DNA from: Cellvibrio sp. 79
GTDB lineage: Bacteria > Pseudomonadota > Gammaproteobacteria > Pseudomonadales > Cellvibrionaceae
Assembly: GCA_003056245.1 (NCBI GenBank)
Contig: MVDH01000006.1
Location: 310,001-374,000, forward strand
DNA length: 64,000 nt
Direction: 5' to 3'
Made by a program: the position numbers and the translations under genes. This document shows positions 21,301 through 29,493 of the stretch, piece by piece (position 1 is the stretch's first letter; every line of letters starts with the position of its first letter). Below the pieces are notes generated by a model. That model saw only the letters and a program-made list of their open reading frames with translations. It made no database searches and was not told the DNA's origin.

Positions 21301-24300
21301 TAAATTCCTGTGCGCTTATTATGTTGCGGAGCGGGAATTTCCGGCACAACTGCTGCAAGATTTCCTTGCCAGCCATTTGCCCCATTACATGGTGCCGGGA
21401 TGGTATTTGCGCCTTGCTGAATTACCACTCACTGCCGGTGGAAAAATTAATCGCCAGCTATTGCCAATGCCTGATCGCGATTCAATAGCCCATGGCAATG
21501 CAATTTCCACTGAGCCCGGCGCAATTGAAAATCACACTGCACTTGAACAGCATTTGCTGGATTTATGGAAAAGCCATTTGGGAGTATCAGCCCTTGGAAT
21601 TGACGATAATTTCTTCCAGGCTGGAGGTCACTCCATCACGGCTACACTGATCTGCGCCCATATCCAGAAAATCCACGCGATTAAAATTCCGCTCAAGGAA
21701 TTTTTCCGCCTTGCAACGGTACGCAAGCTGGCAAGTTATTTATCCAATCTTTTGGAAACTCCAGCCTGTCAGCAAAACAGAGTTCCAATATCACAACAAA
21801 TCGGTCTGGTATCTGTAACAGCACGAGATCATTATCCCCTGTCAAAACAGCAACAAGGGATTTATGTATTGTCACTGTTTAATCCGGAAGAAACACATTA
21901 CAACATTCCATCTGCGTATCAGATCCGCGGCTCGCTGGATATTTCAACATTAGAGCAGGCAATTGACAGCCTTGTACAAAGGCATCATGCATTGCGCAGC
22001 AATTTCAAACTAATCGATGGCGAACCGGTTTGTATTGTAAGGCCACATAAAAATATTTCATTGCATACGGAAATAGTAGTAACCGCAGACCAACAACAAA
22101 TACAAACGCAACTTGATGCGTTTGTAAAACCGTTTGACCTGGCCAATGATTCACTGTTTCGTTGCTTATTGCTGCGTTGCGCTGAAGACCACCATATTCT
22201 CGCACTTGATATACACCATATTATTGCCGATGGTACAAGCTTCCAGTTGCTGCTGGCAGAACTGCACGCCGCTTACACTGGCGCGTCATTGCCAAGGGTA
22301 GAATTCCAATATACCGATTACGCGGTATGGCAACATACTGAAGCAGCAAAGCACATGTTGGACCTACAGGAAAACTATTGGCTCGAAAAATTAATCGATT
22401 TACCGTCGCTGGATTTAAAAGCGGATTACCCGCGCCCGCATATCCAAAGCTTCGATGGCGATTATGTAGAGTTTGAATGGAACCAGGAAGAATCAGCGCA
22501 CATCCATGCCTTCGCCCATCAATTTCAAGTAACTCCCTTCACGCTATTCTGTTCTGCATTTGCATTACTGCTACAAAAATATACTAGCCAGCAACACATA
22601 GTATTAGGGACGGTTACCGCGGGGCGTGAAGAGCACCAACTGCAACATATATGGGGGATGTTCGTAAATACCCTGGTGCTTAAACTTGATGTAAACAATC
22701 ATTTTTCATTTGCAGATTATTTGCAGGCGGTGCAAACGGAGGTACTGGAAAGTTTCGCCCATCAGCAATATCCGTTTGATAAATTGGTACAAAAACTGGA
22801 TATTTCGCGCGACACCAGCAGGAATCCAATTTTTGATGTGATGTTTACGTATCTGGTTATGGGCACACCAGAAAAATTATTAGGCATGGAGGAATTTGCG
22901 CCGCTGAAAACCGGGCATACTTCAGCCAAAAATGATTTGTCGCTCAATGGTTATGAACTCGACGGAAAAATCCTGTTCAATATTGAATATTGCACACGCA
23001 TTTTTTCCCGTGCGCGTATTGAACGCATGGCCGGTCATTTTAAAAATCTTGTTCGCCAGATTATTACCCGGCCAAATCATCTACTACAAAATTTGTCGAT
23101 ACTGGACCGCGCTGAATACGCACAACTAGTCCATGGTTTTAACCAAACCGCCGTTGACTACCCGCGCGAAAAAACTATCGCACAAGCTTTTCGTGAGCAG
23201 GCATTAAAAACACCTTATGATCTTGCCTGTTATTACGAGGGTCATACACAAAACTATAGCGAGCTGGACAATACCAGTGAACAAGTAGCGCAATACTTAC
23301 ATCAACAATTCAATATTGGCCCCGGTGATATAGTGGCCTTATTATTCAAACGCTCGCTACGGATTCCGCAAACTATTTTTGCGGTGCTTAAAACCGGTGC
23401 AGCCTATTTGCCATTGGACCCGGATTATCCCGATGAACGAATTCGCGAAATACTGGAAAGCTCGGCAACGGGTTTGTTACTGACTGATGATCAATCATTG
23501 GCAGGACATAACCTTAGCGCAGTAAGGGTTTTAAATCTGGATCAATTGGATACCAGCACCAACACTATTCATACAACCGCTTCACTCCCAATGCCGACGG
23601 CAACAGATCCCGCCTATATTATTTATACCTCCGGCTCCACCGGGAAACCCAAAGGCGTAGTTATTAACCAACGCGGAGTACTCAATCTTTCCGAGTGGTT
23701 TAACCGTACCCACGATTTACACAATAACCGTCATGTATTGCAAATGACCAATTATTGTTTCGATGTATCAGTTGAAGAAATTATTATTCCACTCTTATAC
23801 GGCGCGGCTATTTTTATACCGGCGGATCAAATCCGTCTGGACAAATCGCAACTTCTGGATTTCATTCGCCGGCATCAGATTAATATTGCACAACTGGTAC
23901 CCGGTCTGCTGCATGATTATTTAATTGAAAGTCCGTTTATGGATTGCCTGAAGCGAGTTATTGCCGGTGCGGAGCGATTGGACCCGGTATTAAAAGATGC
24001 GGTGATAGCCAAAGGTTATTCATTATTTAACAGCTATGGCCCGACTGAAGCTACAGTAACCGCCTGCGGTACACTGTGCATTCCCGGGCGCGACATTATT
24101 GGCAAACCTGTGGCCAACACTCGCATTTATATCCTGGATTCCAATAATCATCCTACGCCGATTGGCGTTCCCGGCGAGCTTTGTATTGCCGGTGATTTAT
24201 TAGCGAGCGGCTATTTAAATGATGCGGCGATGACTGCTGCAAAATTTGTGGACAATCCGTTTGAAGCAGGTGCAAAAATGTATCGCACCGGTGATCTTTG

Positions 24301-27300
24301 CTGCTTCCAGAATGATGGCAATATTGAATTTATTGGCCGTATTGATAACCAGGTGAAACTACGTGGTTTCCGCATCGAGCTGGGCGAAATTGAATCCCGC
24401 TTGATAAGCAGCAACCAGGTCAGCAATGCCACCGTGATAATTCGTAACGATAATAACAATGCACGACTTTGCGCTTATGTCACAACATCAATTGACATTG
24501 CACCGAATTTATTACGCGAACAATTAAAAGCGCAATTACGGGATCAACTACCGGCGTATATGATTCCGGAATATTTCTTTGTGCTGGATAAAATGCCGTT
24601 AAATCGTAACGGCAAAGTAGACAAGCCAACACTATTGGCGATGCCGTTAACGAACGACGCGCGATATTCCGCAACGCAATCACTCAATGCTATTGAACAG
24701 CAATTGGTTGAGCTATGGAAAAAAGTACTGTCAGTTGATTACATTGATGTGAACAGTAACTTTTTCGAACTGGGCGGTAATTCACTGCTCATTATTAAAT
24801 TGCATACGCTGATCAAAGACAAAATTGCACAAGATATTCCTGTTGCCAAACTATTCCAATACACCAGCATTCGCGAATTTATTGGTTATCTTAATGATCA
24901 GCGTTTTGTCGCTTTCAATAACGAGACGGTTACGCCCACCTCACAGGCAATAGCCATTATTGGTATGGCAGGTCGCTTCCCCGCAGCAAAAAACCTGGAG
25001 CAATTCTGGGAGAATTTACAAACAGGACGCGAGTGTGTGAGCTTCTTCTCCGCAGAAGAATTATTGCCACTCGGATTTGAACAGGAATTACTGGATAACC
25101 CTGATTTTGTTGCGGCCAAAGCAATTATTGATGACGCCAACGCGTTTGATCCTGATTTTTTTAATTACCATCGCCGTGACGCATTACTGATGGACCCGCA
25201 ATTGCGCGTGTTCCATGAAGTGGTTTACCAGGGCCTTGAGCACTCCGGTCATAATCCATTTACTACCCAGGAAAAAATTGGTTTATTTGCCGGGGCCTCA
25301 AGTAATCCCGAATGGCAACAGCGCGTGAAAATGCATTGCCAATCCCCGGGTGAACAATTTGCTGCCGATCTGGTGAGCGATAAAGATTTCCTTACCACGC
25401 GCATTGCCTACAGCCTTAACTTGCGCGGACCTGCACTCAATGTGCAAACCGCCTGCTCCACGTCATTGGTTGCAGTGGATCTTGCTTGCCAATCGTTATT
25501 AACGAATAAATGTTCTATCGCGGTTGCCGGTGGTGTCAGCTTGGGTTATCCACACAAAAGTGGCTATCTCTACCAGGAAGGTATGGTGATGTCACCCGAT
25601 GGACATTGCCGCGCATTTGATGCCGATGCACGTGGTACAACAGCAGGTGAAGGCGCAGGCGTTGTAGTATTGAAACGCCTTGAGGACGCGATTGTCGATG
25701 GCGATAACATATATGCCGTCATTAAAGGCAGCGCCACCAATAACGATGGCCAACAAAAAATGGGCTTCACTGCACCCGGTATTGATGGGCAAGCCGATGT
25801 TATTCGCAGTGCGCTCGCGGCTGCAAAAATTCCTGCAGATAGCATTAGCTATGTTGAAGCCCACGGCACTGGCACCGTGCTGGGCGATCCCCTGGAGATA
25901 GCTGCATTAACAGATGCATTTACAGAAAAAAATGCACTCGGTTCAACCGCTGATTGCAGAATCGGTTCTGTGAAAACCAATATCGGTCATTTGGATGCAG
26001 CAGCAGGCATCGCCGGATTATTAAAAACAGTATTGGCGTTACATCACAAACAATTACCACCATCTATTAATTACGTAACACCCAATCCAAAAATTGAATT
26101 TGCACAAACTCCGTTTAAAGTACAAACGCAACTTGAAGATTGGCCAGCGCAAGATTACCCACGTCGCGCCGGTGTAAGCTCATTTGGAATTGGTGGTACC
26201 AACGCACATATTATTCTGGAAGAATTTGTTGCGATTCCCGCAGGCGACACCATCACTCGCGATAATGGCTCTATCAATACGGGCATGGGTACTATTGATA
26301 TAAGCAAGGAAAGCTGGTTAATCCCATTAGCGGCGCATTCAGAAGAAGCATTCCACAAAAATTGCACGAACCTGCAGCAATGGATAATCAAAACCAATCC
26401 GGAACTAGCGGATGTTGCGGCCACACTGGCATTGGTGCGCAGCCATTTCGCCTGGCGTGCAGCATTGGTTGTTAGTTCAATTACTGATTTACTAACAGCG
26501 CTAAATGAAACCATTTCACCAGCAAAAGTAGACAAGAATAGTGTCGGGATTATCGGGGATACAACACCGGATGCAGAACAGTTAAAGGCTCATTGGCTGC
26601 TTGGTGGCGATATTGATTGGGAAAAAATTTACGCCCAAAAATATCAACGTAAATTATCACTGCCTGGTTATGCATTTACGCGCGAACTATTTGACTTGCC
26701 AAACAGCAAGACTAGTAAAGCGATGGCTATTACCGCTCAATCGCCAATTAACCTGGTTGAAAATAGCGTTCTGCTAAAACAACCATTAACGCAGTGGTTT
26801 TATACAACTGGCTGGCAAAGCTGGTATTCCACTAACAAATCAAATCCGGAACAACAGTCAAATCGCCCTATCCTTGCCTTTGTTGATGATTTGCCCTTCA
26901 CACAGACATTGCTCACTGCAATTAACGCTCAAGGTGCAAATATTATCCAGGTAACGGCCGGTGATAGTTACCGCCAGATTGATCAGCACCATTATCAAAT
27001 TGATACGGGTAGTACACAGCCCTATCGCGACCTATTTAACCTGGTATTGACTGAAAAGCCGCAGCAAATTTTGTATTTCTGTAGTGTGCAGAATGATGTT
27101 GATGCTAACAAAACCCCAGGCTTAATAATCAATAATACTGAAACCCATATAGGCAAGGGACTTATCTTTGCGCAGTCCCTTGCTAGCGCAGGAATCAGTT
27201 ATCCATTAGGTGTGAATTTAATTGGCTCAGGATTATTCGAAGTGACCGGTGACGAAACCATTAACCCGGCAACACTGGCAATCAGTGGATTCTTTTCAGT

Positions 27301-29491
27301 GCTCGCGGAAGAGCTTCCATCATTGAACGTTAGAATTCTGGACACCGGTAACTGTGGCAATAATCAACAACAAACTATCGCGAAAATAATTGCCAGGGAT
27401 TTATTCAATTCCGAATTACCGGACGTTTTGGCCTATCGTGGCAAGCAAGCATTTGTACGTGATATCCAACCCCTGGCATTGACAGAAGAGGCCAGTAAAC
27501 CCGCCAACATGCCTGTGAAACAACAAGGCACATACCTGATCACCGGCGGTTTCGGTGGCATAGGTTCAACTCTGGCTAATTACCTCGCTGAACAATGGCA
27601 AGCGAATTTAATATTGGTGAGTCGCACAGCCCTGCCCGAACGAAACCAATGGAATAATTTTATTTCCAACAATTCGGCGGATAATAAAATCGTCCTTGCC
27701 ATCCAGCTTATTAAACAACTTGAGCAAAAAGGTTCGCGTGTACTTTATTTTGCAGCAGATATCGGCGATTACGCAGCAATTCAGGAAATCGTCGAAAAAT
27801 CTGAAAACACCCTGGGTGAAATTCACGGTGTTATCCATGCTGCCGGCACTGCGGATGGCGCATTGGCCGCACAACGAACACAAGCACAAAACGATATGGT
27901 TTTGCAGGCAAAAGTTCGTGGCACCCTGGTATTGGATGCAGTGTTTAACAATAAACCGTTAGACTTTATGGTGTATTGTTCTTCACTCAACAGCCTATTA
28001 CCGCAAACGGGACAACTGGCTTATGTAGCTGCGAATCGTTTTCAAAATGCTTTCGCACGCACTCAGCATTCCAAAAGACTTACTCTCGCTATAAATTGGG
28101 ACACGTGGCTGGAAGTGGGTATGGCAGCGGAATATCATCAGCTTGTCCTTAATCGTGCAGGTAACTCGTCTGAACCGGCATTGCCGGGAATTACACCCGC
28201 TGAAGGTATTCAAGTATTTGTACATGCTCTGACAATCGGCTTGCCAGAATTATTAATATCTACTGTTTCACTAACGGATTATTTGCGTCAACAACAGCAT
28301 CAAAAGAACAGCCAGCAATTACCAACCAGCACGAATAATATTGATGCAACCGTTAATGATAAAGGTGAAGTAATGGTTACGACAGAATCCATTGAGCAAC
28401 AGGTTATTAAAATTTGGAAAGCTCATTTCAACCAGGATGACATTAATGTCGAAACGGATTTTTTCAGCCTGGGTGATTCTATAGATGCCATCCAAATCCT
28501 GGAACACATCAACAAAACACTGAATATTAAACTGGCTAGCGGTGCGCTAATGGATTTTCCCACTATCCAAAAGCTAACCATGCATATCGAATCGCTAACT
28601 GAAAAATTCGCTCCCAAAAAAGAAGCGCCGGGATTAATAACCCAATTGAAAACGGCGAGCGAAAAAGCAAAAAAAATATTCCTGATTCATCCAGTGGGAG
28701 GTACTACTTATTTTTATCGCGCCCTTGCCGACGCATTCACCAGTGATGCAACAGTATATGCAATTCATGCCCAGGGCATTAATGATGACTTGCCACCATT
28801 AACCAGTATCGATGCCATGGTTTCACGTTATTTATCTGAAATTCGTCGTATCCAACCTCACGGACCTTATATCGTTGGCGGTGCGTCATTTGGCGGTGTC
28901 GTTGCATTTGAAATGGCCCAGCAGTTAACTAAAAAAGGCGAAAACGTTGAACTGCTCTTTATGATTGATACCCCTAATCCATTAAGTATTACGGATGTGA
29001 CTGAAGAAGATTATGAAATTATGGCCGGCGGTCTAGTGGACGATTTTGATGATAAGGAAAAGCTCACTGCAATGATCGCGACATTGCGCAATATGAGTGA
29101 AGAGCAACGTTACGAGTACGTTAGCAACCAATTAAAGGAGCGCATGAACACTCAAGATATGTCAATCAAGGCACCTAATGATAGCCAGTACCTGAAAACC
29201 TTGATGACAATCCATCAAATTAATAATGCTGCCATGTTGCGCTATAAGCCCGGTGTATATAACGGCCATACAATGTACTTCCGCCCATCGCAAAAATCCC
29301 TGGATCACCTTGGTTTGCATATGGATCAGGATTGGCAGCCACATGTACAAAATCCGATTATTAGCCACGCCATTTATGGCAATCACTTCACCATGAATGA
29401 AGGCCAGGGAGCGATTATGATTGCCCACCATCTCGAAAAATATTTATTCGCCACCAGTGGAAAAAATATTATCGCGGAGGCACTGGAGTAA
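12308..29491 (+). CDS. hybrid NRPS-PKS megasynthase, C-A-T-C-A-T-C-A-T-C-A-T-KS-KR-ACP-TE
   Basis: 5727 residues; AAAAGG lies 9 nt before the ATG. C domains have their His motif at residues 139 (HHVIMDA), 1168 (HHAVADG), 2245 (HHIIVDG) and 3303 (HHIIADG). A domains have the TSGSTG tyrosine at 598, 1648, 2717 and 3773. Carrier serines are 986, 2059, 3109 and 4159. Ten-residue codes read by eye, with K as position 10: A1 D-A-F-F-R-A-L-V-W (unassigned), A2 D-V-W-H-F-S-L-I-D (serine), A3 D-A-E-N-V-G-V-I-S (ornithine/arginine-like), A4 D-V-E-Q-I-G-S-V-T (unassigned). KS about 4213-4638 (Cys4383 in TACSTS, EAHGTGT, KTNIGH). There is no AT domain, but both AT-flanking linkers remain (4665-4800). KR about 4815-5260 (TGGFGGIG, Tyr5239), ACP Ser5391, TE Ser5527 in GASFGG. 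No epimerase. The inferred product is acyl-X-Ser-basic-X extended by one beta-hydroxyacyl unit. Confidence 0.95.
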   Translation: MLNEYPSGNTQSFPLSHPQQRIWFAEIINPNSGVGNLVGHSEFQQPIDSQLLEQAINTLIMSADTLRLRIQTTQDGVGQYVASYETIALKALDFSTDEQFRQHIDTLIRYPFAVDNTPLYYFELIRVAGQPARLVYCFHHVIMDAASMKITIDAIYDNYRQLAGGRACLPLEGQDYRNYLKYEANYLSSEKCARDQKFWAKKLDNYEETARIKSLGKAVSVNADRVEYNLDQALNQKIQDFCKHEKTSAYRLLIAAYYVYLSRLSGRRDTIIGTVFHNRFNLEFCDKIGMFVSTTPVRLTIEETTSISFRELLTLVDTEVELAQHHQDYPFDLLIQDRKKNGMDAPLFEAAISYQNSSFILPTEFHFQKAQEFPLVIHLSHRGANNQLKLELDYQTDYFSNTEVSALCKHLLTVIEGAIANPQTDIEKLAILTRDEHDKLLNTEHLNQFKPQHTITELFEQQVVSNPHSVAVVNGEKSITYKELNEHATRLAARLQALNVTRETLVAILLPRSTDMIIAMLGVIKAGAAYLPVDPDYPQDRIEFMLQDSDVSLLITTTELASKSQTICNTLLIDNLPDETFAYQFIKGKPDDLFYVIYTSGSTGRPKGVAVEHASFENLIYTHRRIYSGNSNDRMSQVASVSFDAMAFEVWPCLTSGATLYIVDDETRLDPTALKQWLVHNKITVSFQSTLMAERLLEEEWPTETALRFLRTAGDKLNRFPSQQLPFAVHNLYGPTEDTVWTTLADASRATNNHDVPDIGYALDNKHIFILSKRNQLLPQGCIGELCIAGAGLARGYINQPELTAQRFISLQLPADNKTLRVYKTGDLARIKENGALEFIGRNDNQVKIRGFRIEPGEIEQQLINLPQVQEAVVIPLADKSGSNYLCAYFTATETLSAIHLKKILGQYLPDYMVPAVFLQIAAMPLTRNGKIDRRALPAPQHELTPITSHTPMTALELQLCEIWRSLLPVANITKEDNFFNLGGHSFKAVAMVSLIRQQLEREISVKTIFAHPTLAALASVLESTGSKTLSTIPVAAARQYYPASSAQKRLFALSQINSEKITYNIPAVYNILGPLDYLKLKEALHQLIQRHESLRTSLAFINGEVMQTIHHQADVSTTIEFFSGAAGDIDNCIHNFTRPFDLNQAPLLRLGVFSVDDYQHVLMINVHHAVADGISLSIYLQELAALYQGIVLPPPRLHHKDYSEWELGEDYAAITRQQREFWLSLLPDNLPLLDLPTDYSRPAKSSYRGKSLHLELAPALAEKLHNACQQQGYTLYMVTLAAFGILLHKYSRQQDLIIGTPAMGRQHPDLQTVTGMLVNTLALHLTPTADSTLKNYLGQIKQMVIGAIDNQGFLFEELLNHINPVTDNSRNPVFDVFFSLVTEELGQFSLPGTQTTPREFEFPIAKFDLSLTVYERATGIDLTLEYATDLFKAETAQTLLQHYQMVITQLGDYLAGSDTQDIAKQIGELTLVDDFEKHILLGEFNNTAKEYPIEQTLSHVFETQANKTPDNIAVAFADSQLTYEQLNARANQLARHLRDLGVSRDKIIAVVLERSLELPVALFAILKAGGAYLPIGPNLPQDRIDYMLDDSQAQLVISHSQFSTQLENFSGQQLLIDQWLLQGDLSSIDNNNLNANSGPDDLAYIIYTSGSTGRPKGAMIEHRAVLNRIFWMQDQYPLTEHDVILQKTPYTFDVSVWELFWWSFAGASVYFLAPDAEKDPQAIFSCIDEQKISVLHFVPSMLNASLEYLSASTLGSPTMSAAHKLQSLRNVFASGEALSPAQVENFNRLIHTSSGAQLINLYGPTEAAIDVSWFDCPTSGTITRIPIGKPISNIRLYILDEQQRLVPRGIAGELYISGTGVGRGYINKPELSNEKFIADPFFKNVRMYRTGDLCRWLDDGNIEYLGRLDHQVKIRGYRIELGEIESRLLGHSRIRDAVVIARQDAQNESYLCAYVVDRTTTADPHALTAELRNYLAQWLPDYMVPANIQVLDTMPLNASGKIDRHALPEPDQQLDDISANYCAPETALEKQLVQLWETALGRSPIGLNDDFFALGGSSLSLIRLLSLITNTFGVSLPLSTFFETPILRDIAAVIAASGDHSAHISIPVAPEKIWYKTSASQQRMYILDQFEEASRSYLITALFRIQGKLDSAKLESSFRQLINLHEVLRTRFSVQGNSIMQTIDADVTFALEHLKLPEQSDRKKPLENIINDCLQPLDLACAPLMRASLIEEHPDNYCLVIHWHHIIVDGVSINLLLKDLADLYNGETPASTSITFKDYAEWEQSDEYATLINDDKAYWLAEFQREIPTLTLATDFKRPAQRSFAGDRIKREIPASLMDAAQQFSEHQGYTLFMTLLAALNILLHKHTQQDDIIVGTPVAGRSLGNCDEICGMFVNTLPLSSPIDSRKTFTDYCEQVKQKVLLALEHQQYPFDHLVEQLDIPRDTSRNPMFDVMFALQNHGEQQLSLDHLDTSPLICPLPIAKFDLTVTLFQLTNNILCDFEFCTDLFDSRTIENLADQYLYTLQTFISAPHLIIDEFHLADAPLALTPIANTNNSQPTKPIHLLFEEQVALTPDATALVFQNTSITYAELDKYAERICAQLLNAGAGPEKFVGVMLGRSPGLIASLLGIFKAGAVYLPIDPEYPLERKAYQLQDSQCDLLIGRADVDIPKHWSGKLLSIDDIFSGNAEQEKTVVNQKPSYALTDVKPESAAYCIYTSGSTGTPKGVVVEHRNLANVIHAQREFYGINTKEKVLLFAAPVFDASLEQIFVALTSGATLVIVDDENIRDHLLMQNIIAEQKITHLNAVPAFLNLLEPQTFPALKRVVCGADICSPELARKWSAHCQFINVYGPTEAAISSTVHSVDATSFILPSIPIGRAIAQTTTHVVDNKCRPVADGMPGELCIGGAGVARGYLNNPELTREKFIASPLDNTDRWYRTGDRVRRNLQGDLEYLGRIDAQVKIRGFRIEPGEIETVLATYPGVIQAAIAVKEDAHRGKFLCAYYVAEREFPAQLLQDFLASHLPHYMVPGWYLRLAELPLTAGGKINRQLLPMPDRDSIAHGNAISTEPGAIENHTALEQHLLDLWKSHLGVSALGIDDNFFQAGGHSITATLICAHIQKIHAIKIPLKEFFRLATVRKLASYLSNLLETPACQQNRVPISQQIGLVSVTARDHYPLSKQQQGIYVLSLFNPEETHYNIPSAYQIRGSLDISTLEQAIDSLVQRHHALRSNFKLIDGEPVCIVRPHKNISLHTEIVVTADQQQIQTQLDAFVKPFDLANDSLFRCLLLRCAEDHHILALDIHHIIADGTSFQLLLAELHAAYTGASLPRVEFQYTDYAVWQHTEAAKHMLDLQENYWLEKLIDLPSLDLKADYPRPHIQSFDGDYVEFEWNQEESAHIHAFAHQFQVTPFTLFCSAFALLLQKYTSQQHIVLGTVTAGREEHQLQHIWGMFVNTLVLKLDVNNHFSFADYLQAVQTEVLESFAHQQYPFDKLVQKLDISRDTSRNPIFDVMFTYLVMGTPEKLLGMEEFAPLKTGHTSAKNDLSLNGYELDGKILFNIEYCTRIFSRARIERMAGHFKNLVRQIITRPNHLLQNLSILDRAEYAQLVHGFNQTAVDYPREKTIAQAFREQALKTPYDLACYYEGHTQNYSELDNTSEQVAQYLHQQFNIGPGDIVALLFKRSLRIPQTIFAVLKTGAAYLPLDPDYPDERIREILESSATGLLLTDDQSLAGHNLSAVRVLNLDQLDTSTNTIHTTASLPMPTATDPAYIIYTSGSTGKPKGVVINQRGVLNLSEWFNRTHDLHNNRHVLQMTNYCFDVSVEEIIIPLLYGAAIFIPADQIRLDKSQLLDFIRRHQINIAQLVPGLLHDYLIESPFMDCLKRVIAGAERLDPVLKDAVIAKGYSLFNSYGPTEATVTACGTLCIPGRDIIGKPVANTRIYILDSNNHPTPIGVPGELCIAGDLLASGYLNDAAMTAAKFVDNPFEAGAKMYRTGDLCCFQNDGNIEFIGRIDNQVKLRGFRIELGEIESRLISSNQVSNATVIIRNDNNNARLCAYVTTSIDIAPNLLREQLKAQLRDQLPAYMIPEYFFVLDKMPLNRNGKVDKPTLLAMPLTNDARYSATQSLNAIEQQLVELWKKVLSVDYIDVNSNFFELGGNSLLIIKLHTLIKDKIAQDIPVAKLFQYTSIREFIGYLNDQRFVAFNNETVTPTSQAIAIIGMAGRFPAAKNLEQFWENLQTGRECVSFFSAEELLPLGFEQELLDNPDFVAAKAIIDDANAFDPDFFNYHRRDALLMDPQLRVFHEVVYQGLEHSGHNPFTTQEKIGLFAGASSNPEWQQRVKMHCQSPGEQFAADLVSDKDFLTTRIAYSLNLRGPALNVQTACSTSLVAVDLACQSLLTNKCSIAVAGGVSLGYPHKSGYLYQEGMVMSPDGHCRAFDADARGTTAGEGAGVVVLKRLEDAIVDGDNIYAVIKGSATNNDGQQKMGFTAPGIDGQADVIRSALAAAKIPADSISYVEAHGTGTVLGDPLEIAALTDAFTEKNALGSTADCRIGSVKTNIGHLDAAAGIAGLLKTVLALHHKQLPPSINYVTPNPKIEFAQTPFKVQTQLEDWPAQDYPRRAGVSSFGIGGTNAHIILEEFVAIPAGDTITRDNGSINTGMGTIDISKESWLIPLAAHSEEAFHKNCTNLQQWIIKTNPELADVAATLALVRSHFAWRAALVVSSITDLLTALNETISPAKVDKNSVGIIGDTTPDAEQLKAHWLLGGDIDWEKIYAQKYQRKLSLPGYAFTRELFDLPNSKTSKAMAITAQSPINLVENSVLLKQPLTQWFYTTGWQSWYSTNKSNPEQQSNRPILAFVDDLPFTQTLLTAINAQGANIIQVTAGDSYRQIDQHHYQIDTGSTQPYRDLFNLVLTEKPQQILYFCSVQNDVDANKTPGLIINNTETHIGKGLIFAQSLASAGISYPLGVNLIGSGLFEVTGDETINPATLAISGFFSVLAEELPSLNVRILDTGNCGNNQQQTIAKIIARDLFNSELPDVLAYRGKQAFVRDIQPLALTEEASKPANMPVKQQGTYLITGGFGGIGSTLANYLAEQWQANLILVSRTALPERNQWNNFISNNSADNKIVLAIQLIKQLEQKGSRVLYFAADIGDYAAIQEIVEKSENTLGEIHGVIHAAGTADGALAAQRTQAQNDMVLQAKVRGTLVLDAVFNNKPLDFMVYCSSLNSLLPQTGQLAYVAANRFQNAFARTQHSKRLTLAINWDTWLEVGMAAEYHQLVLNRAGNSSEPALPGITPAEGIQVFVHALTIGLPELLISTVSLTDYLRQQQHQKNSQQLPTSTNNIDATVNDKGEVMVTTESIEQQVIKIWKAHFNQDDINVETDFFSLGDSIDAIQILEHINKTLNIKLASGALMDFPTIQKLTMHIESLTEKFAPKKEAPGLITQLKTASEKAKKIFLIHPVGGTTYFYRALADAFTSDATVYAIHAQGINDDLPPLTSIDAMVSRYLSEIRRIQPHGPYIVGGASFGGVVAFEMAQQLTKKGENVELLFMIDTPNPLSITDVTEEDYEIMAGGLVDDFDDKEKLTAMIATLRNMSEEQRYEYVSNQLKERMNTQDMSIKAPNDSQYLKTLMTIHQINNAAMLRYKPGVYNGHTMYFRPSQKSLDHLGLHMDQDWQPHVQNPIISHAIYGNHFTMNEGQGAIMIAHHLEKYLFATSGKNIIAEALE

Positions 29492-29493
29492 TT

